Below, one piece after another: positions 1 to 10,904 of a DNA stretch of 64,000 nucleotides; the first letter of the stretch is position 1; every line of letters starts with the position of its first letter. The translations under genes were made by a program, and so were the position numbers. The notes under the pieces are model-generated. The model was not told the DNA's origin and searched no databases. It saw nothing but the letters and a program-made list of their open reading frames with translations. This stretch comes from Panopea generosa (lineage: Eukaryota > Mollusca > Bivalvia > Adapedonta > Hiatellidae): positions 14,142,787 through 14,206,786 of the forward strand of contig CM055895.1 in the NCBI GenBank assembly GCA_029582155.1, read 5' to 3'.

Positions 1-301
1 CATTAACATGACCTTACTTATTAAAGTTCAAATTTCAAGGAAATTGAGAATAAAACATGACATTAAAATTTAGGTACACACAATGCCAGGTGGCAGTTTA
101 GCTGTTCTGTTCAATATATATGGCACATATTATATCTGGTATATATTATTGTTTCTACTATTAGCTGTGGCCACAGTGGACATGGGAATTTAACAAAATG
201 AACAAAATTGAAAGGGCAACATTCAATGTATAAGATGAAATATTAAAATTGCTGCAACATCACGTAACTATTATACATATATACTAAACTATTATATCTA
301 C

Positions 302-499
302 CTTGGTAGTCACTTGGCTTATTGTTCCTGAAAAATTTAATTGTTGGGTATCCCTGAACCTCGTATTTCTTGGCACATTTTGTTTGTATGGTAGCATCAA
401 CTTTGGCTAATTTGATTGGAGATTGCTCATCTGCAAGGGCTTTAGCTGCCTTCACATATTCAGGGGTCAATGCTTTGCAATGTCCGCACCATGGGGCAT
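302..499 (-). CDS. Protein disulfide isomerase, coding exon 2 (CGHC active site)
   Basis: Second coding exon of the same PDI gene, 198 bp between an acceptor (TTTCAG, ending at 500) and a donor (GTAGAT, from 301). It enters and leaves in phase 1. It encodes [14 protein letters not shown], the CxxC redox centre of thioredoxin domain a, then KLAKVDAT and [10 protein letters not shown], the cis-proline segment, ending at SDYQ-G. Every landmark of the canonical a domain is present in order, and the match to animal PDIA1 is close. The open frame runs on past the acceptor to about 704, but that extension is intron read-through. Downstream exons (b, b', a' domains and ER-retention signal) would lie outside the window to the left, so completeness cannot be judged. 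Confidence 0.95.
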
Positions 500-820
500 C
501 TGAAATAAACATACATAAATCATATTCGTTGTAGAACAAACACAAAACATTGAAATTATAAGGAATGTTAATTGACAATTTTTTTATGCTCTGAAAGTGG
601 TTTGTGAATGTAAAAGATTCATATATATATATTAGTTTAACTTCCAAGTGTGAGCTTGGTTTTAGAGCTACGGACCAAGTCTTGCATAATATGACAAATG
701 TCATATCATGGTAGCTATTTTAGCTTAGTTATTCTAAAATCAACCAATGTATGACAACGTTACGGACTGGAATGAAATGTTGGATGGACGGACACTGCAA
801 TTTCCATGTATGCTTACATT

Positions 821-936
821 TGTTGTATGGTGTATAGCATTGATTTCAACAATTTTTCAGTCATCACGATGTTGCCTATTTGAGACAGTATTCTTAGCGC
901 TGCCACATTGAAGTATCATGCCACAGACACATGAGG
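821..936 (-). mobile_element. SINE family A fragment
   Basis: Minus-strand 3' fragment of the SINE family that is more complete at 8307-8534, 10647-10893 and 24007-24285. It shares TGTTGTATGGTG at its 3' end and the central block around CAGACACATG. The tRNA-like head is missing. It lies within PDI intron 1. Confidence 0.6.
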
Positions 937-1300
937 GGTGAGGGTCTTTGAGTTAGTAACAAAGTTGAAATTTGGACAGAGTATCTGATTTAATGCCAAA
1001 CAAATTAAATTAAAAAAAAAAGAATAAAAAAAAGGGGGCGGGGATGGGATGTGTCGGTGGGGGGTAGTGGGAGGTCTTTGGGCCAGTAACAAATTTGAAA
1101 TAGGGCAGAATATTTGATTAAATGCAAAAAAAAAAATGGGCGGGAATGGGGTGGGGGGAGGGTCTTTGGGTCGGTAACAAAGTTGAAATAGGGCAGAGTA
1201 TTTAATTTAATGCAAAACAAATTAAAAAAAAAAAATGGCAGAGGATGGTGCGTGTGGGGGTAGTGTGGTAGGGTCAAGGGTTGGTAACAAAAAGACGAGC
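930..1300. repeat. Three imperfect tandem copies of a ~110-bp G-rich unit
   Basis: Three copies in a row of a unit containing GGTCTTTGGGTCGGTAACA, then AGTTGAAATAGGGCAGAGTA, an A-run and a G-rich stretch. Copies differ by substitutions and A-run length. Located in PDI intron 1. The long open frame across it on the minus strand is low-complexity and not a gene. Confidence 0.7.
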
Positions 1301-2458
1301 CAAAAACATTAAAATCTGTTTTGTATATACTTTCCACGAGGGTACAAACTACCCATGAGGCATACATTTTAATTGCCAGTCACATAAATTTGAATGTCAT
1401 TTATTAATCTATGAAAAATAATGTTTTGATATGTAAAAAAAAAAAGTAAGTCTGCATTACTTAAGCTCTTAACATAGGTGAATGTTTTTTTATAAATGAC
1501 ATTTATTACCATTCTGCCTCGAGGCTAAAACAGAAATTATTACAAAAGCATTATATCTTCTCACTGTATATACGTCACCATGTCAATAAATTGCCACGAG
1601 CCAAGCAGGACAAATTAAAAAAAATAAAACAGGATATGGAATGTTTACATGAATGATTTACACGTATACTGTTTTACGATAATGACGTATGAAAAACCAG
1701 CATGTGACAGGTACCAGTAATTAATGAGATGCATAATAACATTGCTTCACTGTCATACAACAATACAAACTGACATTTGTTACAGTTATAGGTGTACAAA
1801 TGTACAATCCAATATCTCTTCATTATCCGCTTTTTAATTCTTTCTCAATTTAATGATGCTCAGGCTGAATTAGGTGACTGCTACATTTTTACATATGTAT
1901 ATATATCAAAAGGCAGTATGTTTGTAAATAACTGTACATATGCATATGGTGATCACTGAACCAAATGAGTTGCAACTAATTCATGGATATCATGAGAAGT
2001 TGATAACCCAATTGTGAATCAATCTAGTTAAGTTATACACCGAAACACAATGTGCGGTAGTCAGCGGTGTAAATTCACTAAGTGAACCATGTCAATGACG
2101 TCATTCACTTGTAATAGTTAATAAAATAACAATGTTTGATCATTCATGTTGGTCAGGTCACGCTTTGGGGAAACACCAGCAAGTTGGCACATTCAATAAC
2201 ACATGTATGGTATGTATATAGGTTTCTCTTACCAGAGCAATGTTGCATACCCGTTCAAGTTTTTAACATGGATTAATATAAAGAAAATAATGTCTTGAAA
2301 CCTGTAAAGGCACTTAATGCCACAGAAATAACTTTATTACTGCAATTTTAAAAAATGATAGTCCTCAGTATTAAAAGTTTCTACAAAAAGAGCATGGCAA
2401 AAATTATAAAAAAAGTATAAATGGTTATAAAAAAAAAAATCACACATTTTACATTAAT

Positions 2459-2660
2459 ATTTGTGGAGCGCGGGGTCCATTGCTAAAGCATCTTACTGTG
2501 GATCAGGGAGAACATGGGTTCTATTTTCCACCATGGTTATGTGTTTGTTCTTGATCAAGACATTTTTCATCTGCATGCTTAGTACTGGTTCTACCCAGGA
2601 AGACTTGGAGCAGGACTTATCTAGTTTCACAACTGATGTAAAATAAAAAGGTTAAAAAAA
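2459..2660 (+). mobile_element. tRNA-derived SINE, family B
   Basis: Diverged copy of a SINE family seen at 14822-15010, about 17515-17650 (minus), 26090-26285 (minus) and 33559-33796. It has a tRNA-like head (TGGAGCGCGGGGTCCA, then a degraded B box ATGGGTTCTATT), the shared body TGCTTAGTACTGGTTCTACC and AGGAAGACTTGGAGC, and an AAATAAAAAGG tail. Confidence 0.65.
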
Positions 2661-2699
2661 GGGGCCCATGAATTTTTTAAGCTTAGGATTGTGAACTTC

Positions 2700-2830
2700 A
2701 AAAGCACGGTAGTAGTACAGTGGATAATTTGTTGACCACTAATGCCAGAGTTTGCAGGTTTGATCCCCAACTCAACCTGTTGGCATATCAAAAGCAACAC
2801 TCAGTACTGGTTCTATCCAGGATGTAAACA
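2700..2830 (+). mobile_element. tRNA-derived SINE fragment, family C
   Basis: Contains a tRNA-like head with a B box (GCAGGTTTGATCCCCAACTC) and the body segment CAGTACTGGTTCTATCCAGG. Related copies lie at 5685-5855 (minus), 18195-18350 (minus) and 34035-34200. The tail is not recognisable here. Confidence 0.55.
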
Positions 2831-3114
2831 CAGTCACAAGGGAGTCCATATGCGTTTACTGTCATAACAATAATCTTTCAAAATAATACTGAAGAACGTT
2901 AAATGTACTACAATAGTTTTAAGTTTTCTTATTATGCATCAGTTAATCAGGGAATGCAATAGACGCCTATCCTCTTGTTTTGACCCCCCAGAGATGTGTA
3001 GATGACCTGTTTTCAATGCATGAAAATTATGGTCGACATGTAGTTTTGACACAAGGAACTATAGGCTGAAGCATCAGTCCAACAACACCTTGAGTGGCTT
3101 CATTCTTATCTACA

Positions 3115-3313
3115 GGCTCCTGTTTCACCAACATATACTTAAGTACTTAAAAACGTAAATGTAAGAAAAGCAGCCAGGTGGTCATGATTTTAGATTGGTT
3201 CCAGTTAAACTGCATATTGTTTCAATGATATTGATTATATAATAGATAAATAACCAGTCAAAACTTAGTTAAGTTATTAAGTCATTAAATAAAATGTTGG
3301 TGAAACAGAAGCC
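3115..3313. mobile_element. Short non-autonomous DNA element (MITE), 20-bp inverted termini
   Basis: Inverted termini GGCTCCTGTTTCACCAACAT (3115-3134) and ATGTTGGTGAAACAGAAGCC (3294-3313) match with one difference and enclose 199 bp of noncoding AT-rich sequence. A distant relative with termini containing GTTTCGCTAAACATCTCAT lies at about 45072-45279. No clear target duplication was identified. Confidence 0.6.
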
Positions 3314-3891
3314 AGATATCATTTTAAATGTGTGGAAATAACAACTGTAGCGCATTTATGAGGCAGGGCAATTAAGACTGAAGCATCAGTCAAAAACTAT
3401 GCTTTGAAATGCCTTTGACATCTCCAGCTGGTCAATGAAAAAAGGACAGATCTATGTTATGTGATACATGCCTCGACAGTTAATTAATTATACATCTTTT
3501 GCTGTGTCCAACCAAATACTTAATAAATTGTATCGATTTATTTACCTGGCACAGACAACTGTCAGTTTTTGTTCAATGTTCAGCATCTAAAGAAGGTATG
3601 AACCAAACTGACGCAAGACCTTGTAAATTATATAGCAACACATAACATATATCACCTCCAAACAAACAAAAATGTTTCTTCTACTTCTTTCAAGTTCTGT
3701 TTGTTGTCTGTTTCCAATATAACACAATATTCAAAATTTCATTTAATAAAAGAACAATACTTCTAGATTATCAATAAAATCAAAAATCGTGACAACAAAC
3801 GTTAATTTACGATCTGGAAAGACACCAACATATTATTTGGAAGAAGACTAAGCATAGAATTAGCAATACTCCACCCACCCATAATACTTAC

Positions 3892-4036
3892 AGAACTCTA
3901 CCAGGATGTGTTCAAACTCTTGTAAAGCATCATCGATTGTGTCATCTGTAAGAACAAGCACTCCATCTTCTTCAGTGTATTCTGTAGCAATAATGCCAGA
4001 AAACGAAACCAACAATAAAATTAAAATAACCTTCAT
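3892..4036 (-). CDS. Protein disulfide isomerase, coding exon 1 (signal peptide and start of thioredoxin domain a)
   Basis: First coding exon of a PDI A1 (P4HB-type) gene. These enzymes form, break and reshuffle disulfides in the ER lumen. The ATG at 4036 opens 48 codons beginning MKVILILLLVSFSG, a typical cleavable signal peptide, followed by an acidic stretch (TEYTEEDGVLVLTDD) and HILVEF. The exon ends one base into a codon at a consensus donor (GTAAGT, 3891-3886). Joined to the next exon it gives [12 protein letters not shown], the invariant lead-in to the a-domain active site, so phase and junction agree. The start is supported by the signal peptide directly after it. The promoter side carries an ERSE-like element (separate entry). 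The gene is incomplete because later exons lie left of position 1. Symbol left empty because several PDI paralogues share this N-terminus. Confidence 0.93.
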
Positions 4037-4117
4037 TTTTAAAAATATGTTCTGCAGGATATTTGACAGACACTCTGATGTTGTGTATTCAACGTGGCAA
4101 AGAGGCCGGTATTTGTA

Positions 4118-4129
4118 TGCGCATGCGTA
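4118..4129. promoter_or_regulatory. NRF1-like palindrome in PDI upstream region
   Basis: The sequence TGCGCATGCGTA is one base from the NRF1 palindrome (TGCGCATGCGCA), about 85 bp upstream of the PDI ATG and between the ERSE-like element and the start. No TATA box is obvious in this region, so a TATA-less promoter with NRF1 and NF-Y sites would fit. Motif match only. Confidence 0.35.
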
Positions 4130-4146
4130 TTTTAATCGGGAATTTT

Positions 4147-4165
4147 CGTGTTCTGACCTGATTGG
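4147..4165 (-). promoter_or_regulatory. ERSE-like element upstream of PDI
   Basis: On the minus strand the sequence is CCAAT, nine bases, then ACACG. The ER stress response element is CCAAT-N9-CCACG, bound by NF-Y together with ATF6 or XBP1, so spacing is exact and one base of the second half differs. It lies 111-129 bp upstream of the PDI ATG, in the orientation of the gene. A separate CCACG (4093-4097) lies nearer the start. PDI genes are classical targets of the unfolded protein response, which makes the match meaningful. Function is inferred. Confidence 0.5.
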
Positions 4166-4821
4166 TGAATATTTGTCAGTTGGATATGTTTTGCTATGTT
4201 CTGGAAGACCTATATGTATTTTCTATGCCCGAGAAATTGTGTGATAACGTGTCCGTCTTCGCTTGTAAACGTGTGTCAAGTGCGGATTCAGCTGAACGAA
4301 ATAAATTTAATCAATTTAACACATTTTTTAACACGATCTAGTGCTTGTTAATATGAAATAAGGCCCTGACTAAAAGTTGATTTATCAATAGTAAATTAAA
4401 GTTTAAAAGAAAACATCTATACAGGATAACACAGTCTGTTTTTTAATAGTTAAGTTCCAAGGGTTTTTATCGAAAAATGGAAGTCTATAAAACAATTGCT
4501 ATCGATACATTATTATATGAAAGCAAAGAATTTCATCTTAAATTCCTTGATAAAAGTGAGGTTGGAATTATACAGAAATAAACACTTCTATAGCCTAACC
4601 GAGGAACTATACACAACTTCTTGGCCTAATCAAAGAAATAATTAATAAACCCTTGTCATTAGGCATACTAGTGAAATAATTTATAAGCCGTTTCAAATGA
4701 CTTTCAGTTGAATGACTAGGGTATAGTACTGCATGACAGCTGCCAAATTTCACATACACACTATTTAACAACGATCAGTTCTGGCCATATTATCATCTAA
4801 TGCCGCCATTAATATCATAAC

Positions 4822-5064
4822 TGAATCCTCCGTGGCCGAGTGGTCTCTAGCTCGTCTGAAGATCACTTGCCTCGCATCGCTAAGGTCGTAGGTTCGAGTC
4901 CCGCTCACTCTATAAACTTTACGTTATAAAGTTTGTCGTTTAATTATGGAAGGACGGTGTTTCTACTCGGACTTCCTCCACAAATAAAACTAGATATGCC
5001 ATACATAACCTGGAATGTGTTGAAAATGACGTTAAACCCCAATCAAAAAAAAAATAATAATAAG
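4822..5064 (+). mobile_element. Full-length tRNA-derived SINE, family E
   Basis: Head resembles a Ser/Leu-type tRNA: CCGTGGCCGAGTGGTCT (A box) and GGTTCGAGTCCCGCTC (B box), about 70 bp. The body ends with GAAAATGACGTTAAACCCC and an AAAATAATAATAA tail. It is bounded by the 8-bp direct repeat ATCATAAC (4814-4821 and 5065-5072), consistent with target-primed retroposition. Not a functional tRNA gene: the acceptor arms do not pair and it continues into SINE body. Confidence 0.8.
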
Positions 5065-5072
5065 ATCATAAC

Positions 5073-6309
5073 ATTTTTTTTTTGTAACTTTATTTCAATT
5101 TAGTTGCACGAAAACAGACATATTGATACAAAATAGTTCATGACAATTATATATAAATTAAGAAATTTCTAATAGCCATTGAGTGTCTCACAGATCCGCA
5201 TAATGATTATAAATACAAATCATGTACGTAATAGTTCATATTTATATGTATCAGATTCCAGATCTATATCATGCCATGTTTCATGTTCAATCCGTATCCC
5301 ATGTCATATTTATAAAACTGTCATGTGATCATGTTATGGTTCATAACAATCCACATAACAGTCCACGTTGTTTATTTCATGTTATTATGCTAAATTTACT
5401 ATCCTTATATTTTCTTGTATAATATTATGTAAATCCGTCTATCAAAGGAAAATGAAAAATGATGATGATGATGATAATAATATTTATTCGCTTATCAACT
5501 AAACTGACCTAGTTATACACTGGCCGGTACAGATTGCATTATCTTACCCAACAAAACCGATGTGATTTTTCAAGTGAAAACACATCAACTTTTGATATTT
5601 CGTTTATTATTCACAAAGCCTTAGGCAATACAACAGACTAGTAAAATTAATTTCCTTTTGTTTATACTAAATCATTTTTAGCTCGATTGCGATGGAAGCT
5701 AAGAGCTGAACTGCTCCCGCGTCCGGTTTCTGGGTAGAACCAGTCTGTTTTAGAGGCATCTAATCGAGTTGGGGATGTATCCGCAACCTCTGGCGTGAGC
5801 GACCAACGCTCTGTCTACTGCACTGTCAGCCCGCTTAAATGTCTTTGAAAGTACAGAATAGAGATCATCTTCATGAATACCACAATTCTGAAGGCATAGA
5901 ATTATACCTTTTTAAGTTTAGAGCAAATGCACATACTACTTTTTCCGCCCAAAACACATATTTATTGCATATCACACCCAGATATATATATATTGTCGTC
6001 TATTCGACATATTAACTATCTCATTTCCATTTCCGTGTAGTATTTTCATGTTGTGATTTGGTATCATTAAATACAATACAAGTAACCGAGCATGTATAAT
6101 AGTGACACTGTACAGTTGTCTCCATGTTTGATGAGTGCGTATTGAATAGTTATGTCCATATTCTTTAAAAGCATGTAGTCATGTATCAGCTGTGATGCAG
6201 TTATTATTGATATAAGATAAACATAAGCAAAACGTTCAATGTCATTAATGCAACCATTTATATCATGTATATACGTACTATGGAGATATGGACTACTGAT
6301 ACCCCCCCC

Positions 6310-6340
<31 letters not shown>

Positions 6341-6510
6341 ACCCATTAACACGGACGACAACTAGTTTGAATTTACTTTTGAAAAAAAATCGAACATTTC
6401 CACCTTTGGGTCATTTCCTCGAACATGGGAAGCAACCTTATTTTGTAATACATTACGTTAAATCAACCAACATAAAATCGTTTAGTACAATTTCTCCTAT
6501 GGATCCCCGA
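5073..6510. other. Intergenic block with SINE fragment and microsatellites
   Basis: No gene that I can support. It contains a short (GAT)n run (about 5460-5476), a minus-strand family C SINE fragment (5685-5855) and a poly-C plus (CA)n tract (6301-6342). The remainder is AT-rich and featureless. Confidence 0.6.
5685..5855 (-). mobile_element. tRNA-derived SINE, family C
   Basis: On the minus strand: tRNA-like head with AGAGCGTTGGTCGCTCACGC and a degraded B box (GAGGTTGCGGATACATCCCC), then GACTGGTTCTACCCAGAAAC. It closely resembles the minus-strand copy at 18195-18350. Confidence 0.6.
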
Positions 6511-6512
6511 GA

Positions 6513-6790
6513 CTACTGCCTATTTGCAAACTTGGGTGCTGATGGGGTTCCAAAGTACACTATGATAGTGATAAAAACAGAATCGTTTCCCTGAATGCAA
6601 TTTGGTAGTGTGGACTCTTCCACACTGGCTAACACGCCAATAGCGGGTGGCTTAAAATTAGCGACTGACTCATGGCCTGCATTGCTTGGTGGTCTAATCT
6701 GAACAATGGGCATCGTAACATTTGGTGTTGTTGACAGCGAGTTAGCGCTTGCGTTCATGTTGTCGGGTATAATCATACCCTCACCATCAA
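6513..6790 (-). CDS. Possible exon or gene remnant, unidentified
   Basis: An open frame of about 90 residues on the minus strand, visibly richer in G and C than its surroundings, containing NVTMPIVQIRPPSNAG and FKPPAIGVLASVEES and ending at a stop. I recognise no domain. No convincing partner exon was found; an AG lies upstream (TGCAAATTAG), so it could be a terminal exon, or a remnant of a transposon or retrocopy. Confidence 0.2.
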
Positions 6791-7843
6791 TGCCAACCTA
6801 ATTTGCAAGAAACACTTGGCTCTGTAACAAGTTTAACTACATTTTCATAGACATTTCCAAAGTTTTTATGATTTGGTAATTTTATACTTTATATAATGAA
6901 GGTGCTCACAGTAAGATTTAACAGTGTCAGCGATTATTTTCATTTCGTGTTTAAAGGACACTATACAAAATGTTTTATTTGATTCAATACGCCCCACGGA
7001 AAGTTTAACATTTGTAATGTTTTGCGATACAGAGATTTGTTAGCTACGTATATGTCATGCTTAAAACTTTAGGTATAGTACCACCATTGAAAAAAGGAAG
7101 TGCTTTCGTGGGGTAGTGGCATGATGACGGTTATAAATAATCCTTGTTTCTTCTTCTTTAGAAATGCGTTATCCTTATTGTAATGCTCATGTTTTTATTT
7201 GAATGACATTATTGATGCATTTTGAACATTTGATACATGTGATACCAGAACTGCGCAAATGTGCACCACGAACGTTGAGGACCATTTGTACGATCCTGTG
7301 ACACACCATGTGTGAAACCAGAAATACACAAATTACTAAACTACTAAAACTCTTCTAGAGGCGTTGTCCACATTAGAAACCGGTGGCGATGATAAATAAA
7401 ATTATCATCATCACTACATTTGATATACGTGATTTTGTATTCACTCGTTCAAATGTAGACCTATGAGTTGGTACAATTCTATTATCTCTCGAAGTGTAAC
7501 AAATACACATAGAAGAAGTGTAACACATAAGAGGTGTGTTAAACATACATGGACTTTTTATTTAGCACAAAAATAAAATTATATTGCCACACGAAGTAAT
7601 TTTTCCTCTATGCAATTGCCAAATTGCATATTGATATTGGGTACCGCTATGTAACGACAGTGCTAGAAAATGTGCATGTAGCGACTAGCCGGAGAATCTG
7701 ATAACCTCGACGGGTAGTTGCACAATGTTTAATCTGCCGAATATACATGAACTTCAGTTTCCAACTCATTGCATCGTTGCACAGTTCAAGGGAGAGTGAT
7801 CTACAGATATGTGTGATAAAAAAGGGGCGAAAATACATTTATG

Positions 7844-8290
7844 ATTTGCATTTATCTAGATTATTGTAACGTAATTTGGGGTTATACAAAAGAGATAAAC
7901 ATAAACCGTCTCCTATTATTGCAAAAGAGAGCATGCCGTATTATCTTTGGTGATCAATATTCAACATTTGCAGACGCTATGAAATGAATAAATGTACTTT
8001 TCATTGATCAAAGAATATATCCCTAAAATAAAAATTGGTGTACATAGTTTAAAAAAACAATGCACCTTCGTATTTAACAGATATGTTTAATACCTATGAT
8101 AACGTTCATGGAAATATACGTTAAACAAATGAATTAAACTTTATCACTCTAAAACCCAACATGGAAGCCAGCTCTGGAACTTTAATCTGGAATAGTATAC
8201 CGGTTAACATCGGAAACTGTACTACAGTCTTTACAACAAATTATGTTAAATAGTTACAAACAGAATGAACTACTTCATATGCCCCGAAGA
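7844..8290 (+). pseudogene. Degenerate non-LTR retrotransposon (LINE) reverse-transcriptase C-terminus
   Basis: Plus-strand fragments of the ORF2 C-terminal region of a LINE. The first frame (7844-7987) contains LDYCNVIWGY and LLLLQKRACRIIFGD, the typical segment after the RT domain. It is followed after stops and shifts by INVLFIDQRI and then GTLIWNSIPVNI, the conserved near-terminal motif of many such ORFs. Multiple stops and frame changes show it is dead. The 3' UTR continues to 8770, interrupted by a SINE. A second 3' fragment of the family lies on the minus strand at about 13974-14446. The clade (CR1/Jockey-like) is a guess. Confidence 0.7.
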
Positions 8291-8770
8291 TAATATTAAG
8301 TAAAAATGTTGTATGGTGTTTAGCGTCGCTTTCAACAATTTTTCAGTCATATCGCGATGGTGTCTACTTGAGACAGTATTCTAAGCGCTGTCACACTGGA
8401 GTATCATGCCGCAGACACATGGTATGATACCCCACCCAGTCACATTATACTGTCACTGGGCCGACCAGACCTAGAACTCTCCTCTGAATGCTGAGCGTCA
8501 AGCGAGGAAGCTTCGAGTACCATTTTAAAAGTATTATTAAGTAAAAAATAAACAATTATAATCGCAAGTGCTACAAATAAGCCACCACCTCCAATGTACA
8601 CACATCTGTATATTATTAACTGTACATAATTATACCTGTTTGCTTGTTGTTGTTGCTTATAACAAATGTAGTGGTATTCACTTTCTTGATTAATTTTGTA
8701 TATATATCATAAGAGGGCCCCGAGGAAGATTAGTTTCAACTTGACTAATTGGGCTACCCTTTTTTAATTA
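8291..8770 (+). mobile_element. LINE 3' UTR with nested antisense SINE and (ATTCC)n tail
   Basis: Continuation of the LINE remnant. The parts on either side of the inserted SINE (to 8306 and from 8535) match the minus strand of about 13974-14446 block by block: CAAGTGCTACAAATAA, CCACCTC, TTATTAACTGTACA, TATTCACTTTCTTGATTA, CATAAGAGGGC and ATTGGGCTACCC. The end is a short (CCATT)n run, apparently the microsatellite tail of the element. Confidence 0.65.
8307..8534 (-). mobile_element. SINE family A, 5'-truncated, inserted in a LINE
   Basis: A 228-bp minus-strand SINE lacking the tRNA-like head. It ends with CGCTAAACACCATACAACA in its own direction and is enclosed by a perfect 13-bp direct repeat, TATTAAGTAAAAA (8294-8306 and 8535-8547). 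Insertion into the LINE 3' UTR dates it after the LINE. Confidence 0.85.
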
Positions 8771-10283
8771 AAATTTCCATTCCATTCCATTCCAAGAGTC
8801 CGATGGGTACTTTGACAAGATATTATTTGGCCGACGTCATGCAATAAATTGACGTCGGACACTTCCGGATAACCACTACATGCATATTTTCTAAAGCTGT
8901 TGTTACATAACCGTAATAAATATAGATACGTAATTTGACGTTGCATAATCATGCTGTATTAAATGTTGAAAATAATACAAAAAGTCAACGTCTTTTCTTA
9001 ACAAATTTCATACAAACACGAGTCCTTCAACACTTTCTATAACCGAAACTCAATTTAACACAATAATTGGGAGTCGTTGAGCTGCTATTATCACATTACC
9101 TAAACCATTTTAATGTTTGTTCATCTAAAATGTCACTTACTGTGCACATTAACAATTTCAAGTTTATGTTTGCGTATATCAAATGCCATTTAATACTGCG
9201 TACACATTTTGTTTTTCCGCATTGGAGCGATTTATTCCAGTAGCTTAACAAAGACCACGGTTTAGACATTCGTTCAAGTGTATCAGATTTAACCGCTATT
9301 CTATTGTAGATGGCAGAAAAAACATTATTTATTACAACGAATATTGCGTATACTTTTAAAACTGAATTTATTGATGATAAAGCTTTAAGTTTCATTATAA
9401 AAGAGAGTTCAATCATTCATAAATCTGTTTTATAATCATGATAAGAATAAATTATTTTATTTCACGTTGATGTTGACAAATTGCTTTATTTGCGCATGTA
9501 CAAAGAACACGTTAAAGTGACGGTTATTATATATACATGTTGTATACAAGTGTATTAATAACATACATTCATATAGTTATATGAGCAGCTAATAAATATG
9601 ATGGTGAAAAAAGTAATTATACTTTTGACAATCTGAATAACAAACTTAGTACACATGTATAGTAAAACATATATACACATATACTACACGTACATACGCA
9701 CACACGTACATATATGTATACATGTGAAAACACGATATTACATTTAGTTATATACATTACAAATGTCATCTGTGGAACTATATCATGTATCTTATTAGGT
9801 ATTACTATTATAATGAATGAACGAATGAATGAATGAGTGGGGTTTTACGGCGTACCAACACATTATAGGTTATTTGACGCCATCAGGAAGGAAGATTCCA
9901 GGTTCACTCTGCATGTACAAAAACAACTAATTAACATACGTATTAAAAAATACACCAACAAATGAATATGCAGAATGAACCTAGAACCTTGATACCTGCA
10001 GAACTGCAGTGTTTCAGCAAATTCTATCGTATTACTCAAATTGTCGCTTGCTACACAGTGATCCTAATCTTGCAATCACTTATATGGCTCCCTGGGACCA
10101 CACAGGGGTTGGTAATTTAACCACAATAATGAACATGACAAATAATGATAACATGAACATGACACCCATTCGTAGGATTCTTACCCCCCCCCCCCCCGCC
10201 CCCACACCTCCTGCAGAGCTCCACAGTGATTCTACCGAAACCACACGGGCTGTATTGCTATTAGAATACCTAAAATTACTTTT
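8771..10283. other. Intergenic AT-rich block
   Basis: No gene supported. A short (GAAT)n run followed by a block with GTGGGGTTTTACGGCGTACC and TTATTTGACGCCATCAGG (about 9812-9910) looks like one end of a dispersed repeat. A poly-C run lies at 10184-10200. The rest shows nothing recognisable. Confidence 0.5.
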
Positions 10284-10296
10284 TCCAATATTGTTA

Positions 10297-10563
10297 CCCG
10301 TCTGACTATCAATCCAGGTTCGTGAGTTCGAATCCCCGCCCGGCAACATTCTCCGTGATGATTGATATATGACATTGTGTCTCATTATCATTCGTCACTC
10401 ACCAATGATTCAAGTAGGAAAGTTACCAGTTACTTGCGGAGATGGGCGGTATCTGAGTACTGGTTAACCTTTCAGGATCCCAGGAAACAGTGGTTAGGTA
10501 AACTGATCGTCTGTTAGCTCTCGATGGCATAAAATGGCGCTACATATTTAATAAATAAATCAA
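10297..10563 (+). mobile_element. tRNA-derived SINE, family D, 5'-truncated
   Basis: Starts inside the tRNA-like head (CGTCTGACTATCAATCCAGG, then B box GAGTTCGAATCCCCGCC) and runs through a body containing TCTCATTATCATTCGTC to a (TAAA)n-like tail (ATTTAATAAATAAATCAA). A perfect 13-bp direct repeat, TCCAATATTGTTA, flanks it (10284-10296 and 10564-10576). The fuller head of the same family is on the minus strand at 19201-19274. Confidence 0.85.
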
Positions 10564-10646
10564 TCCAATATTGTTATGTGGAATACCTAGATCCTAGCGT
10601 AATGTCGTGTGTGCGAATACCGTCGAGTACTATGTACTAGTTCTTT

Positions 10647-10893
10647 TATCACAGAGTGGTCGAGTGATAGAGCGTCCGTCTAGCATGTGGAAGGCCGTGA
10701 GTTCGATTACCGATGAATTCATATTTAAGACTTGGAAATAGTACTAGAGGCTTCCTCGCTTGGCGCTCAGCATAATATCATGTGTCTGCGTCATAATACT
10801 CCTGTGGCAGCGCTGAGAATACTGTCTTAAGTAGACATCGTCGCGATATGACAGAACAATTGTTGAAGCGACGTTAAACACCACACAACAACA
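10647..10893 (+). mobile_element. SINE family A, near full length
   Basis: A 247-bp copy with a tRNA-like head (GAGTGGTCGAGTGATAGAGC for the A box, GTGAGTTCGATTACC for the B box). The central domain CGCTTGGCGCTCAGCAT and the CAGCGCTGAGAATACTGTCT block are shared with copies at 821, 8307 and 24007. The 3' end is GCGACGTTAAACACCACACA plus a short CAA tail. An 11-bp direct repeat, ACTAGTTCTTT, flanks it (10636-10646 and 10894-10904). I did not match it with certainty to a named family. Confidence 0.85.
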
Positions 10894-10904
10894 ACTAGTT
10901 CTTT

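Larger units (their letters stand above)
500..3891 (-). other. PDI intron 1
   Basis: Intron of about 3.4 kb between the two PDI exons, with GT/AG borders. It holds a SINE fragment (821-936), a triplicated G-rich repeat (about 930-1300), two tRNA-derived SINEs (2459-2660 and 2700-2830) and a short MITE (3115-3313). The rest is AT-rich without coding potential that I can support. Positions 1-301 are the start of intron 2 and show nothing recognisable. Confidence 0.85.

Noticed and set aside
500-704. Extension of the PDI open frame upstream of the CGHC exon
   Set aside because: It reads through the acceptor into intron sequence; the join with 3892-4036 restores the expected protein.
4831-4905. 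tRNA-Ser/Leu gene
   Set aside because: It is the head of a SINE with tail and 8-bp target duplication.
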